From the NCBI GenBank assembly GCA_020633295.1, contig JACKDW010000001.1, positions 1,364,001 through 1,428,000 on the forward strand: 64,000 nucleotides of DNA, read 5' to 3'. The notes beneath the pieces are model-generated. The model saw only the letters and a list, made by a program, of their open reading frames with translations, was not told the origin of the DNA and searched no databases. The position numbers were made by a program, and so were the translations under genes. The stretch comes from Myxococcales bacterium. GTDB taxonomy: Bacteria > Myxococcota_A > Polyangia > Nannocystales > Nannocystaceae. This document shows, in pieces, positions 25,638-34,007 of the stretch (the stretch's first letter is position 1; every line of letters starts with the position of its first letter).

Positions 25638-27317
25638 ATGCCGTACGAGACCCACGAAGTCCTCAACCAACCGCCGCCGCTCGCCGGCTACAACCTGTTC
25701 ACGAGCGACGCGCCGCTGCGCGACGCGATCCTGCGCGCCGGGGTCGACTGGGCGCGCGAGCGCCTGACTCGCTACGGCGCGGAGCTCGGCGCGCCCGAGT
25801 TCATCGATCAGGGTCGCCTCGCCAACGAGCACCCGCCGCGGCTGCGCACGCACGACCGCTACGGCCGCCGCATCGACGAGGTCGAGTTCCACCCGGCCTA
25901 CCACGCGCTGATGACCAAGGGCGTCGCGGCGCGGGTGCACGCGCTGCCGTGGATCGAGTCGCCGCCCGCCGGCGCCCACACGGTGCGCGTCGCCCAGCAC
26001 TACATGCTCACGCAGATCGAGGCCGGCGTCGGCTGCCCGCTGACGATGACCTTCGCGGGGCCGCCCGCGCTGCGCAAGCAGCCCGAGCTCGCCGACGAGT
26101 GGATCCCGCGGCTCGTCAGCGACGAGTACGACCCGCGGATGATCCCGCCCGAGCGCAAGCGCGGCTGCCTCATGGGCATGGCGATGACCGAGAAGCAGGG
26201 CGGCTCGGACGTGCGCGCGAACACGACCCGCGCCGCGCCGGCGAGCTCGCGCGAGGGCCCGGGCGCCGAGTACCTGCTGACCGGGCACAAGTGGTTCTGC
26301 TCCGCGCCCATGTGCGACGTGTTCCTGACGCTCGCGCACACGCGGCGCGGCCTGACCTGCTTCCTCGTGCCGCGCTGGCGCCCCGACGGCGTCCGCAACA
26401 ACCTCCGCATCCAGCGGCTCAAGGACAAGCTCGGCAACCGCTCGAACGCCTCGAGCGAGATCGAGTACGACGGCACCTGGGCGCGCATGGTCGGCGACGA
26501 GGGCCGCGGGATCCCGACCATCATCGAGATGGTCAACCACACGCGCCTCGACTGCGTGGTCGGCTCGGCCGGGATCATGCGGCAGGCCGTGGCTCAGGCG
26601 CTGCACCACGCGCGGCACCGCAGCGCGTTCGGCAAGCGCCTCATCGAGCAGCCGCTCATGCGCAACGTGCTCGCCGACCTCGCGCTCGAGTCCGAGGCCG
26701 CGACGACCACCGCGCTGTGGCTCGCGGGCACCTACGAGCGTGAGGACGCGCGCCCGCTCTCGCGCGTCGCCACCGCGATCGCCAAGTACTGGGTCTGCAA
26801 GCGCTGCCCCGGGCTGGTCTACGAGGCGCTCGAGTGCCACGGGGGCGCGGGCTACGTCGAGGAGTCGATCATGCCGCGGCTGTACCGCGAGGCGCCGCTG
26901 AGCTCGATCTGGGAGGGCTCCGGCAACGTCATGTGCCTCGACGTCCTCCGCGCCATGTCGCGAGAGCCAGACTCACTCGCGGCGCTGCTCGCCGAGCTCG
27001 CGCGCGCGCGCGGGGCCGACCGCCGGCTCGACGCGCACCTCGATCGCCTCCAGGCCGCGCTCGCGGACCAGCGCGAGCTCCAGCACCGCGCGCGCGCGAT
27101 CGTCGAGGCGCTCGCGCTCGCGCTGCAGGCCGGGCTGCTCGTCCGCCTCGCGCCCGCGCCGGTCGCCGACGCGTTCTGCGCGGCGCGCCTCGGCGGCGCC
27201 TCGGGGCTCGCCTACGGCGCGCTGCCCCCCGGCGTCGAGCTCGACGCGATCCTCACGCGCGCGACGCCGGAGCTGGAGCCGCGCGACGCCGAGCGGCCGC
27301 CCGAGCGCGAGTACTGA
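25638..27317 (+). CDS. Acyl-CoA dehydrogenase, AidB-like
   Basis: A 559-residue flavoprotein of the AidB branch, longer than typical acyl-CoA dehydrogenases (about 380). It has the N-terminal helical domain with FHPAYHALM, the flavin-contacting MAMTEKQGGSDVRAN and TGHKWFCSAPMCD, then RHRSAFGKRLIEQPLM and LECHGGAGYVEES. The LYREAPLSSIWEGSGNVM segment is typical of AidB. E. coli AidB binds DNA and is induced by alkylation, but the substrate of this enzyme is unknown. GAGG lies close to the ATG. It converges on the next gene with a 12-base gap. Confidence 0.9.
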   Translation: MPYETHEVLNQPPPLAGYNLFTSDAPLRDAILRAGVDWARERLTRYGAELGAPEFIDQGRLANEHPPRLRTHDRYGRRIDEVEFHPAYHALMTKGVAARVHALPWIESPPAGAHTVRVAQHYMLTQIEAGVGCPLTMTFAGPPALRKQPELADEWIPRLVSDEYDPRMIPPERKRGCLMGMAMTEKQGGSDVRANTTRAAPASSREGPGAEYLLTGHKWFCSAPMCDVFLTLAHTRRGLTCFLVPRWRPDGVRNNLRIQRLKDKLGNRSNASSEIEYDGTWARMVGDEGRGIPTIIEMVNHTRLDCVVGSAGIMRQAVAQALHHARHRSAFGKRLIEQPLMRNVLADLALESEAATTTALWLAGTYEREDARPLSRVATAIAKYWVCKRCPGLVYEALECHGGAGYVEESIMPRLYREAPLSSIWEGSGNVMCLDVLRAMSREPDSLAALLAELARARGADRRLDAHLDRLQAALADQRELQHRARAIVEALALALQAGLLVRLAPAPVADAFCAARLGGASGLAYGALPPGVELDAILTRATPELEPRDAERPPEREY

Positions 27318-27329
27318 CGCGCGCGCCGG

Positions 27330-27971
27330 TCAGTACTCGAGCGTCTGCTTCACCTTGACCGAGCCCTTCTTCGGCTTGTCGAACTTCGCCTTCGTGATCT
27401 GCTTCTTGATACAGGACTCGAACTTCTTGTCCTCGTCCCCGCTCGACTCCGCCTTGAACCCGCTCGCGCGCCGCGTCGACTTGATCGTGAACGACGCCGT
27501 GAGGCTCCCGGAGAACTCCTCGGCGCGCCCGCGCGCCTCGTCCAGGCAGCCCTCGAGCGCGGGCTTGAGCTGCTCGATCGACCCCTTGACGCTGTCCTCC
27601 CCGAGCTGACCCGAGACCTCGAGCGCGCCCAGCTGCAGCGGCTTGATGACCGGCTCCGGCGGGAGATCGGGCGTCAGCGGGAGGTCCGGCGGCGTCGCGG
27701 TGTCGGTGTCGTCCCCGCCGGTCGTCTCGCCCGCCCCCTCGAGCTCGGGGAAGAACGGACGTCCCGTCACGGTCTCGAACAGCGCCAGCGCCTTGTCCTC
27801 GTAGATGAACGCGGCCGCGACGACGAGGCCGAGCGCCGCGAGGATCAGGACCAAAAAGATGTAGAGGGTCGAGCGCCGCGAGCCGAGATCGATCGCCTTG
27901 GGGCGCGAGGCCCTGATCTCGGCCTCGGTGGCCCCCTCAAACTCGTCAATGAACGTCCCTGGGCGCTTCAT
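27330..27971 (-). CDS. Single-pass membrane protein with an AgmX/PglI-like C-terminal domain
   Basis: A 213-residue protein with a cytoplasmic N-terminus of about 33 residues, one membrane helix at 34-57, an Asp/Thr/Pro linker and a C-terminal domain from about 115. This domain has a Cys in LEGCLDEA, a second in FESCIKKQ and alternating strands, resembling the TonB-like AgmX/PglI C-terminal domain found in myxobacterial gliding and envelope proteins. The longer reading frame to 28211 is rejected because the ATG at 27971 has GGAG upstream and starts at a sensible N-terminus. The domain call is moderate. Confidence 0.6.
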   Translation of the reverse strand: MKRPGTFIDEFEGATEAEIRASRPKAIDLGSRRSTLYIFLVLILAALGLVVAAAFIYEDKALALFETVTGRPFFPELEGAGETTGGDDTDTATPPDLPLTPDLPPEPVIKPLQLGALEVSGQLGEDSVKGSIEQLKPALEGCLDEARGRAEEFSGSLTASFTIKSTRRASGFKAESSGDEDKKFESCIKKQITKAKFDKPKKGSVKVKQTLEY

Positions 27972-28240
27972 CCGGCTCCGCAGCTCGCTCGGAGTGTGCG
28001 TCTTTTCGGCCGATAACGCCAGCCGGGCCGCGGCGCTCACCACGCGGTGGGCGAGACGACGCTCCCCTCGCCGCGCGGCCGACGTCCGGGTGGCCGCGCG
28101 CGCGCGTCCGCGATCCTCCGCGCGCCGATCGAGGGTCGATCGCGTGTCGCGGTCGATCGAGGACCTCCACACCGAGGTGGGGCCATGCGCCACAGGCTGC
28201 GCGCGCGTCACCCCGCACGCGCTCGCAGCACCAAAAGGAC

Positions 28241-28256
28241 ATGTCTATTTAGACAT
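28241..28256. promoter_or_regulatory. Perfect 16-bp palindrome ATGTCTATTTAGACAT
   Basis: Seven-base arms around TT. Its centre is about 49 bases upstream of the predicted transcription start of the lipoprotein gene at 28298. It is the best-conserved member of the family. Confidence 0.55.
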
Positions 28257-28282
28257 ATTGAAACCCGAACGAGACCTCGCGC

Positions 28283-28291
28283 TGCTACGCT
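28283..28291 (+). promoter_or_regulatory. Extended -10 giving a leaderless lipoprotein mRNA
   Basis: TGC-TACGCT, with TACGCT at 28286-28291. Six bases separate it from the ATG at 28298, so transcription should start at the start codon. Confidence 0.5.
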
Positions 28292-28297
28292 CGTGCC

Positions 28298-29473
28298 ATG
28301 AAGACGAGAGCAGCGGCGATCGGTGCCGCGGTCGCCATCGCGATCGCGGCGTGCGGTGACAACTCGCAGGAGGGCAGCTCCGCGAGCGCGACGAGCACGG
28401 GCACGGAGACCGAGTCGGGGACCGCGTCGAGCGACGCGCAGACGAGCCAGGGCCCCAACGCCTCGATCACCGCGACCGACCCGAGCTCCGGCATGTCGGC
28501 GTCGGCGACCGGCACGGACGCGACCGAGGGCACCGCCGCGAGCTCGGACTCCTCGGCGACGGAGCTGAGCGCGACGGCGGCGACGATGACGATGACCGAC
28601 CCGACGATCACGGACCCGGAGACGTCGACCACCGGGGACCCGACGATCGACCCCTCGACCGAGACCGACGACCCCTCGACCACCGACGCGACCACCGACG
28701 GCGACACCGACGCGACCACCGGCGACAACACGACGGGCGCGCCCGACACGGACACCGACACGGACACCGACACCGGCGGCCTCGACGGGCTGTGGCTCAT
28801 CACCGTCCACGACCTCACCACCCCGTCGAGCGTGTGGCGCATCGACATCGAGACCGGCGAGGGCCTGCAGCTGTGCGAGCTCGACGTCAACCACAACTAC
28901 AACACGAGCACGTTCTCGCGCGACAACATCCTCTACGCCGCGAACGCGACGACCAAGGATCTCGAGATCATCGACCCGTGCACCTGCGCGCGCACGGTGG
29001 TCGGCCCGACCGGCGTCAACGCGCTGCCGGGCATCACCGCCGACCAGCTGTTCGGGCTCTACGGGCTCGAGACGACCCAGGACATCTTCGTCGACATCGA
29101 CACCGACAACGGCATGGCGACGCCGATCGGCGCGCTCGGGATCAACTGGGGCACCGGCGGGCTCACCTGGTCGGACGCGCTCAACGACACCTACGCGATC
29201 AACGGCAGCGACGATCGGCTCTACGTCATCGACCACATTACCGGCATGGCGAACCAGCTGATCCAGACCAACTACAACTTCGGCAGCGTCGGCATCGAGT
29301 ACCACTCGGCGACCGAGCAGCTGTTCGCGTGCTCCAACGACGGCGATCTGCTCGAGGTCGACATCGACACGGGCTCGGTCACGTCGATCGGCCCCATGGG
29401 GCTCGCCGGCGGCATCAAGTGCGACAACCTCGCGGCGCCCTGGGCCGGCATCGCGTGCGTCGACAACCCGTAG
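28298..29473 (+). CDS. Lipoprotein with a beta-propeller-like domain
   Basis: A 391-residue lipoprotein. The signal ends IAIAACGDN (Cys about 19). A very long Ser/Thr/Asp linker follows (about 20-165), including tandem DTDT. The C-terminal half contains repeated strands such as VWRIDIETGEG, TKDLEIIDPCTC, DRLYVIDHITGMA and GDLLEVDIDTGSVTSIG, a spacing typical of beta-propeller or quinoprotein-like repeats. No catalytic residues were recognised. It may be a surface-displayed binding protein. A palindrome and a leaderless promoter lie directly upstream. Confidence 0.7.
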   Translation: MKTRAAAIGAAVAIAIAACGDNSQEGSSASATSTGTETESGTASSDAQTSQGPNASITATDPSSGMSASATGTDATEGTAASSDSSATELSATAATMTMTDPTITDPETSTTGDPTIDPSTETDDPSTTDATTDGDTDATTGDNTTGAPDTDTDTDTDTGGLDGLWLITVHDLTTPSSVWRIDIETGEGLQLCELDVNHNYNTSTFSRDNILYAANATTKDLEIIDPCTCARTVVGPTGVNALPGITADQLFGLYGLETTQDIFVDIDTDNGMATPIGALGINWGTGGLTWSDALNDTYAINGSDDRLYVIDHITGMANQLIQTNYNFGSVGIEYHSATEQLFACSNDGDLLEVDIDTGSVTSIGPMGLAGGIKCDNLAAPWAGIACVDNP

Positions 29474-29525
29474 CGAGCGCGGCGCGCGGCGGGCTTCACC
29501 GGCGCGCGCCGGCGCGGCGAGCGAA

Positions 29526-30269
29526 TCAGAAGCCGACGCGGCGCATGACCGCGCGCGGGAGGTGCAGGATCACGAGCATGATCAGGCGCCAGATCGAGGG
29601 CGTGTAGATCATCGGCGTGCCGGCGTCGATGGCCTTGAGGACATCTCGCGCGACCTTCTCGGGCTCGCCCGCGAACGGCGGCGGCTTGAGGCCCGCGGTC
29701 ATGCCGGTGTTGACGAAGCCGGGCTTGACGCAGATCGTCACGAGCCCCTGATCGCGGAAGCGGTGGTCGAGGCTCTCGAGGTAGTGCGAGAGGCCGGCCT
29801 TGCTCGCGCCGTAGAGCGCCACGGGCTTGCGCCCGCGATCGCCGGCGACCGACGAGAACACGCACAGCGTGCCGCCGCCGCGCGCCATGAGCGTGGCGCG
29901 GGCGTGCTCGCAGAACACGACGGTGTTCGTGAAGTTGACCCGCAGCAGCAGCTCGGTTCGGTCGATGTCGGCCTCGAGCTGCTCCTGCGTGGCGAACAGC
30001 CCGGCCGTGACGACGACGACGTCGACGCGCCCGAGCGCCTCCTCGGCCGCGCGCAGCGCCGGCGCGAAGCTCTGCGTGTCGGAGAGATCGCAGGGCGCGT
30101 GCCCGCGAAACCCCTTGAAGTTCGGCGCGCGCACGGCCAGATCCGCGGCGCTGCGCTCGAGCTCCTCGGCGTCACGACCGAGCAGGAACACCCGGTCGCC
30201 GCGCTCCGCGAGCAGCCGCGCGAGCGCGCGCCCCATCCCGCGCGTGGCCCCCAGCATCACGATATTCAT
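29526..30269 (-). CDS. Short-chain dehydrogenase, DprE2-like
   Basis: A 247-residue SDR enzyme. The cofactor motif is GATRGMGRALARLLAERG, catalytic Ser lies in CVFSSVAGD and Tyr/Lys in YGASKAG. The C-terminal tail is hydrophobic (LIMLVILHL), as in DprE2, which reduces the 2-keto sugar intermediate during decaprenylphospho-arabinose synthesis. The ATG at 30269 has GAGG six bases upstream. It lies 49 bases downstream of the DprE1-like gene on the same strand. The pair strongly suggests a joint epimerase; the polyprenyl-sugar substrate is inferred. Confidence 0.78.
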   Translation of the reverse strand: MNIVMLGATRGMGRALARLLAERGDRVFLLGRDAEELERSAADLAVRAPNFKGFRGHAPCDLSDTQSFAPALRAAEEALGRVDVVVVTAGLFATQEQLEADIDRTELLLRVNFTNTVVFCEHARATLMARGGGTLCVFSSVAGDRGRKPVALYGASKAGLSHYLESLDHRFRDQGLVTICVKPGFVNTGMTAGLKPPPFAGEPEKVARDVLKAIDAGTPMIYTPSIWRLIMLVILHLPRAVMRRVGF

Positions 30270-30318
30270 GGCGTCCTCGTCCTCGCTGCGCGGGCCTGCG
30301 GCCCGCAGACTCCTGTTG

Positions 30319-31728
30319 TCACGGCGCGTCCCCCAGAACGCGGACCGACTGCGCCGAGCGCAGCGCGCCCTCGGGATCCCAGCGCTCACGCACGGCGCTC
30401 CAGGCCGCGAGCCGCGGCTCCATGGCCGCGAAGTGCTCGGGCCGCGTGAACATGTCCTTGGCCAAGTAGATGCGCCCGCCCTCGCGGATCACCAGCTCGT
30501 TGAGCCGGTCCACGAGGCGCTGCGTGTCGTCGGTGATCGGGAAGTCGAGCGCCAGCGAGGTGCCGGCCATCGGGAACGAGAGCATGCCCTCGCCCTCGGG
30601 CCCGCAGTCCTTCATGATCGCCAGGTAGGGGACGCCGCCCTCGCGCGCCATGACCTCGAGGAGCCGGCGCACCGCGCTCACGCCGGCGGCGTTCGGGAGC
30701 ACGCACTGGTACTGCGTGAAGCCGCGCGGCCCGTAGAGTCGGTTCCACCGGCGGAAGGTGTCGAGCGGGTAGAAGAAGTCCTCGAAGTGGCGCAGGCCGT
30801 GGCGCTTGTGCCGAGGGACGTGCTTGCGCACCAGCAGGCTGTAGAACAGCCCCACCGACCATCGCTGCCGCAGCGCGGCGGGCATCGAGAACGGCACGGT
30901 GACGCGACGCTTGAAGCGGACCGGGCGCCCGCCCGCCTCCTCGGCCGTCGCCCAGCGCCCGTAGTCGAGGATGCCGCGGCCGAGCTGCTCGCCGCGCGCG
31001 AGCCCGTCGACGATGCCGACCTGGTACGGCCACTCGACGCTCGTCTCCTTGAGCCGCGCGATGAACTCGTCGAGGTCATCGACGCGCCGGCTCTCGGACC
31101 AGATCCACGGCGACGCGACGCGCCGCATCGTGAACTCGACCTCGAGGATGTGCCCGGTGAGCCCCATGCCGCCGAAGGTCGCGAGCAGCAGGTCCGGGTG
31201 CTGGTCGCGCGAGACCTCGAGCACGCGCCCGTCCGCGACGCGCATCCGGAGCGCGCGCACGTGCTGGCTCGCGAAGCAGCCCGCGCGATGGTGCCCCTTG
31301 CCGTGCACGTCGGCGGCGACCATCCCGCCGAGCGTCACGAATTGCGTGCCCGGCGTGACCGGCGTGAACCAGCGACGCGGGATCATCAGGCGGTTGAGCT
31401 CGAGCAGCGAGAGCCCGGCCTCGGCCCGCAGCGCGCCGGTCTCGGGATCGAAATCGAGCACGCGATCGGCGAGCCGCGTGCCGAGCACGATCGGCTCGGA
31501 CGACGGCGGCAGCGAGGAGTCGCCGTAGGAGCGCCCCAGCCCGCGCGAGAGCACCGCGCCCGCGCTCGCGCGCTCGATCCGCTCGCTGAGTCGTTCGCGT
31601 CCACGCGCGGGCACGTTGCCCCACCCGCTGAGCGTGGTCACGGGGACAGGCTCAGGCGCGCGTGCGTCGTGCGCGACGGGGCGCGACGGGCCGGACGACG
31701 CGGACGGAGCGCTTGCGATCTCGGTCAT
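30319..31728 (-). CDS. FAD-dependent oxidoreductase, DprE1-like
   Basis: About 469 residues, similar in length and layout to DprE1, which oxidises decaprenylphospho-ribose at C2'. The FAD-binding region shows SRGLGRSYGDSS and GGMVAADVHGKGHHRAG. LLATFGGMGLTGHILEVEF and FYPLDTFRRWNRLYGPRG follow, then a C-terminal substrate domain (MAGTSLALDFPI). The ATG at 31728 is preferred over a GTG two codons earlier. It is upstream of and cotranscribed with the DprE2-like gene. A role in D-arabinose-containing envelope glycans is an inference. Confidence 0.8.
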   Translation of the reverse strand: MTEIASAPSASSGPSRPVAHDARAPEPVPVTTLSGWGNVPARGRERLSERIERASAGAVLSRGLGRSYGDSSLPPSSEPIVLGTRLADRVLDFDPETGALRAEAGLSLLELNRLMIPRRWFTPVTPGTQFVTLGGMVAADVHGKGHHRAGCFASQHVRALRMRVADGRVLEVSRDQHPDLLLATFGGMGLTGHILEVEFTMRRVASPWIWSESRRVDDLDEFIARLKETSVEWPYQVGIVDGLARGEQLGRGILDYGRWATAEEAGGRPVRFKRRVTVPFSMPAALRQRWSVGLFYSLLVRKHVPRHKRHGLRHFEDFFYPLDTFRRWNRLYGPRGFTQYQCVLPNAAGVSAVRRLLEVMAREGGVPYLAIMKDCGPEGEGMLSFPMAGTSLALDFPITDDTQRLVDRLNELVIREGGRIYLAKDMFTRPEHFAAMEPRLAAWSAVRERWDPEGALRSAQSVRVLGDAP

Positions 31729-31868
31729 GCTCACGGATGCGAGGAGCTCGCGCGGCGAGTGTAGCCGCAGCGCGGCCGCGTGCCCAGCGGCGCCGCGCCG
31801 CGCCGGCGCGCTCGCGAAGGGGGTGTATCCTGCGAATCACGACCTCCCCCATGGGCACGACAGGCGAC

Positions 31869-32483
31869 ATGACCAACGGACCCGCGAGAGCCCCACGCGT
31901 GCTCGTCGTGAGCGGCTCACGCCACCTCGAGAGCAACCTCCACGAGCTCGTGCGGATCGCGACCGAAGCCGCGCGCGCGGCCGGGGCCGAGCTCCAGACG
32001 CTCGCGCTGCACGAGCTCGACCTCCCGGTGATGCACTACAACGACCGGTCGCAGCGCGAGCTCCCGAGCGTGCGGCGCGTCCACGAGTCAGCGCGCTGGG
32101 CCGACGGCTTCATCCTCGCCACGCCCGAGTACCACGGCAACATGAGCGGCTGCCTCAAGAACTGGTTTGACTTCCTGTACGGCGAGCTCGCCGGCAAGTT
32201 CGCGGGCGTGATCGCCTGCACCGGCGGCGGCGGCGGGGACATGTCGATCACGTCCGTCAAGAACTCGTTCAACTGGTGCCACGGCTTCACGCTGCCGTTC
32301 CACGCGGCCGCGCGCAGCAGCGACTTCAAGGACGGCGCGCTCGTCAACCACAAGGTGCTCGACCGGGTGCAGCGCGTCGCCCACGACGTGGTCCGCTACG
32401 CGCCGCTGATCCGCAGCGCGTTCGACCAGGCCCGCCAGGACGGCGAGGGCGTGCGCTCGGGCGTCGCTGGCATGCACTCCTGA
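31869..32483 (+). CDS. NADPH-dependent FMN reductase / flavodoxin-fold protein
   Basis: About 204 residues. The FMN phosphate loop is SGSRHLESN, and the family motif TPEYHGNMSGCLKNWFDFL follows near the middle. These enzymes reduce flavins or quinones with NAD(P)H. Two ATGs are possible: 31851, with a -10 (TATCCT, 31826-31831) giving a 12-base leader, and 31869, with AGG just upstream. The later one is listed. It is transcribed divergently from the DprE1-like gene. Confidence 0.8.
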   Translation: MTNGPARAPRVLVVSGSRHLESNLHELVRIATEAARAAGAELQTLALHELDLPVMHYNDRSQRELPSVRRVHESARWADGFILATPEYHGNMSGCLKNWFDFLYGELAGKFAGVIACTGGGGGDMSITSVKNSFNWCHGFTLPFHAAARSSDFKDGALVNHKVLDRVQRVAHDVVRYAPLIRSAFDQARQDGEGVRSGVAGMHS

Positions 32484-32512
32484 GCGTCGACGCCCGCCGC
32501 CAGCACGCGCGA

Positions 32513-32543
32513 CGCGGCGACCCGCCGTGGGCGAGTCGCCGCG
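32513..32543. terminator. Bidirectional hairpin between convergent genes
   Basis: CGCGGCGAC (32513-32521) pairs perfectly with GTCGCCGCG (32535-32543), with further inner pairing. It lies between the FMN reductase and ADYC-like lipoprotein stops. Confidence 0.55.
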
Positions 32544-32556
32544 AGCGTCATCGGGC

Positions 32557-33525
32557 TCAGGCCGGCTTGGTCCAGAACACGACGTCCGGCTCCGTGTAGT
32601 ACAGCGTCTTGAGCTCGGTCTCGTCGCAGATCGGGATCTTGTAGCCGCCGCAGTCGATCTCCTCCGTGAGCCAGTCCGTGCGCAGCTTCTTGCCGCTGCA
32701 GACCATGCCGTCCGTGTCCCAGACGCCCTCGCTGTCCATGGGGAAGCCAGGACCCCAGCTGTTGACGCCCATCGAGTCCATGACGCGCAGCGGCGTGCCC
32801 GGGATCGTCAGCGAGTCGGCGTTGCCGCACGGCGACAGCATCGTCATGTAGATGCCGGCCTGGTACGCCTTGGGCCCGTGCTCCCAGGGCGAGACCCCCA
32901 TCATGTCGACGGTCTTGCCGATGGAGCCGCTCGTGCACGCGAGGTACACGATGTCCGACACGTCGAACATCTTGCCGTCCTTGTCGAAGTCGACGTTGTC
33001 GAGCACGACCGACCAGAAGGTGCCAGGCTGGTCCGGATCCTCGTCGCAGGTCGGCATCTTGTCGGGCCCGGACGCGAGGTCGTTGAAGCGATACAGGTAC
33101 TCGCTGCCGTTGTGGTTCATCTCCGCGATGGTCAGCTGCACGCTGTCGCCGTCGAGCTGCATCTTCCAGATCGAGTCCAGGAACTGCCAGCCGTTGTGGA
33201 TGACGCCCTTGTCGTCGCGGCAGAACAGCTCGCCTTCCTCCGCCCAGACGTGAACGCAGTCGGCCTCGATCTCCCCGAACGAGAGGCGAACGCTGGTGAG
33301 CTCGGTGTGGTTGTACTCCTTGAACAGGCCGTTGATCGCCGAGAACAGCTTGGCGCCCTGCTTGTTGGTGTTGAACTTGATGCCGCCGCCGTCGCGGTTC
33401 TCGACGTTCTCGACCGACTCGTGACCGTCGTCGTCGATGTAGTCCAAGTCCTCCGAATCCGCGTCACAGGCACACAGCGCGAGCCCCGTGGCCAGCAGCA
33501 CCGACTTGTTGAAGAAGCTGTTCAT
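32557..33525 (-). CDS. ADYC-like lipoprotein
   Basis: A 322-residue lipoprotein. The signal ends in TGLALCAC, and the mature part starts acidic. The C-terminal half parallels the frameshifted ADYC gene at 16347 block by block: IVYLACTSGSIGKTVDMMG, CGNADSLTIPGTPLRVMDSMG and EGVWDTDGMVCSGKKLR match its SWACRGTAMGKC, GNGTHHTQNGTPIDI and EAAWGPDGALCLNSPRK. No NGYRM repeats are present. The ATG at 33525 has GGAGG seven bases upstream. A reading frame extending to 33654 is rejected. Function unknown; probably a divergent paralogue. Confidence 0.7.
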   Translation of the reverse strand: MNSFFNKSVLLATGLALCACDADSEDLDYIDDDGHESVENVENRDGGGIKFNTNKQGAKLFSAINGLFKEYNHTELTSVRLSFGEIEADCVHVWAEEGELFCRDDKGVIHNGWQFLDSIWKMQLDGDSVQLTIAEMNHNGSEYLYRFNDLASGPDKMPTCDEDPDQPGTFWSVVLDNVDFDKDGKMFDVSDIVYLACTSGSIGKTVDMMGVSPWEHGPKAYQAGIYMTMLSPCGNADSLTIPGTPLRVMDSMGVNSWGPGFPMDSEGVWDTDGMVCSGKKLRTDWLTEEIDCGGYKIPICDETELKTLYYTEPDVVFWTKPA

Positions 33526-34007
33526 CGTTCGTCCTCCACCCGCGTCTCCGCGTATAAATGTCTCGTCCCGCGTGCTCCGGGGCCTGCGTAGCCGGGGGGG
33601 CTCGGGCCGGGGAGCCGGGGGTGTGGCGCGGTCTCCTCGCGCCACCGTCTCCACTTGGGCAGTGATTCCCGAGCGGTCAACAATTGCGCCCGTTCGAAAA
33701 AAAGTTCGAAACGGCGAGAAACCGGGGATCGATTCCTCGATCGCGTGGTCTCAGCCCCACGGCTCGCGGGCCGGGGGCGAGCGCGCGCGGAGGCGCGCAC
33801 GAGCCCGCGAGCCCGTACAGGTCGGGCCGACAGCTCGTCGCCGCCGGTCGCGTGACCGCTCGTCGCAGGGTGTAGGTGCTCTGGAAGTGTTCGCTCCCGC
33901 GGAATCAATTGCTTCCCCCGCGAGATTTCTTGCGCGCGCGTCGACGCAATTGCTGGGCGCGCTCGGGTCACTGCCCCCTTGGTGCCGGCCCCCGGCACGG
34001 TGAACGC
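33526..34007. other. Divergent intergenic region
   Basis: About 480 bases between the ADYC-like gene and the kinase-TPR gene. At 33692-33711 two GTTCGAA motifs flank an A-run, a likely protein-binding site. AAATGTCTCG near 33547 resembles one half of the recurring palindrome. No gene is supported. Confidence 0.45.
33692..33711. promoter_or_regulatory. Twin TTCGAA operator-like element
   Basis: Two GTTCGAA copies twelve bases apart, each containing the palindrome TTCGAA, separated by an A-run in otherwise GC-rich DNA. It lies 300 bases upstream of the kinase-TPR gene and 170 from the ADYC-like gene. Confidence 0.4.
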
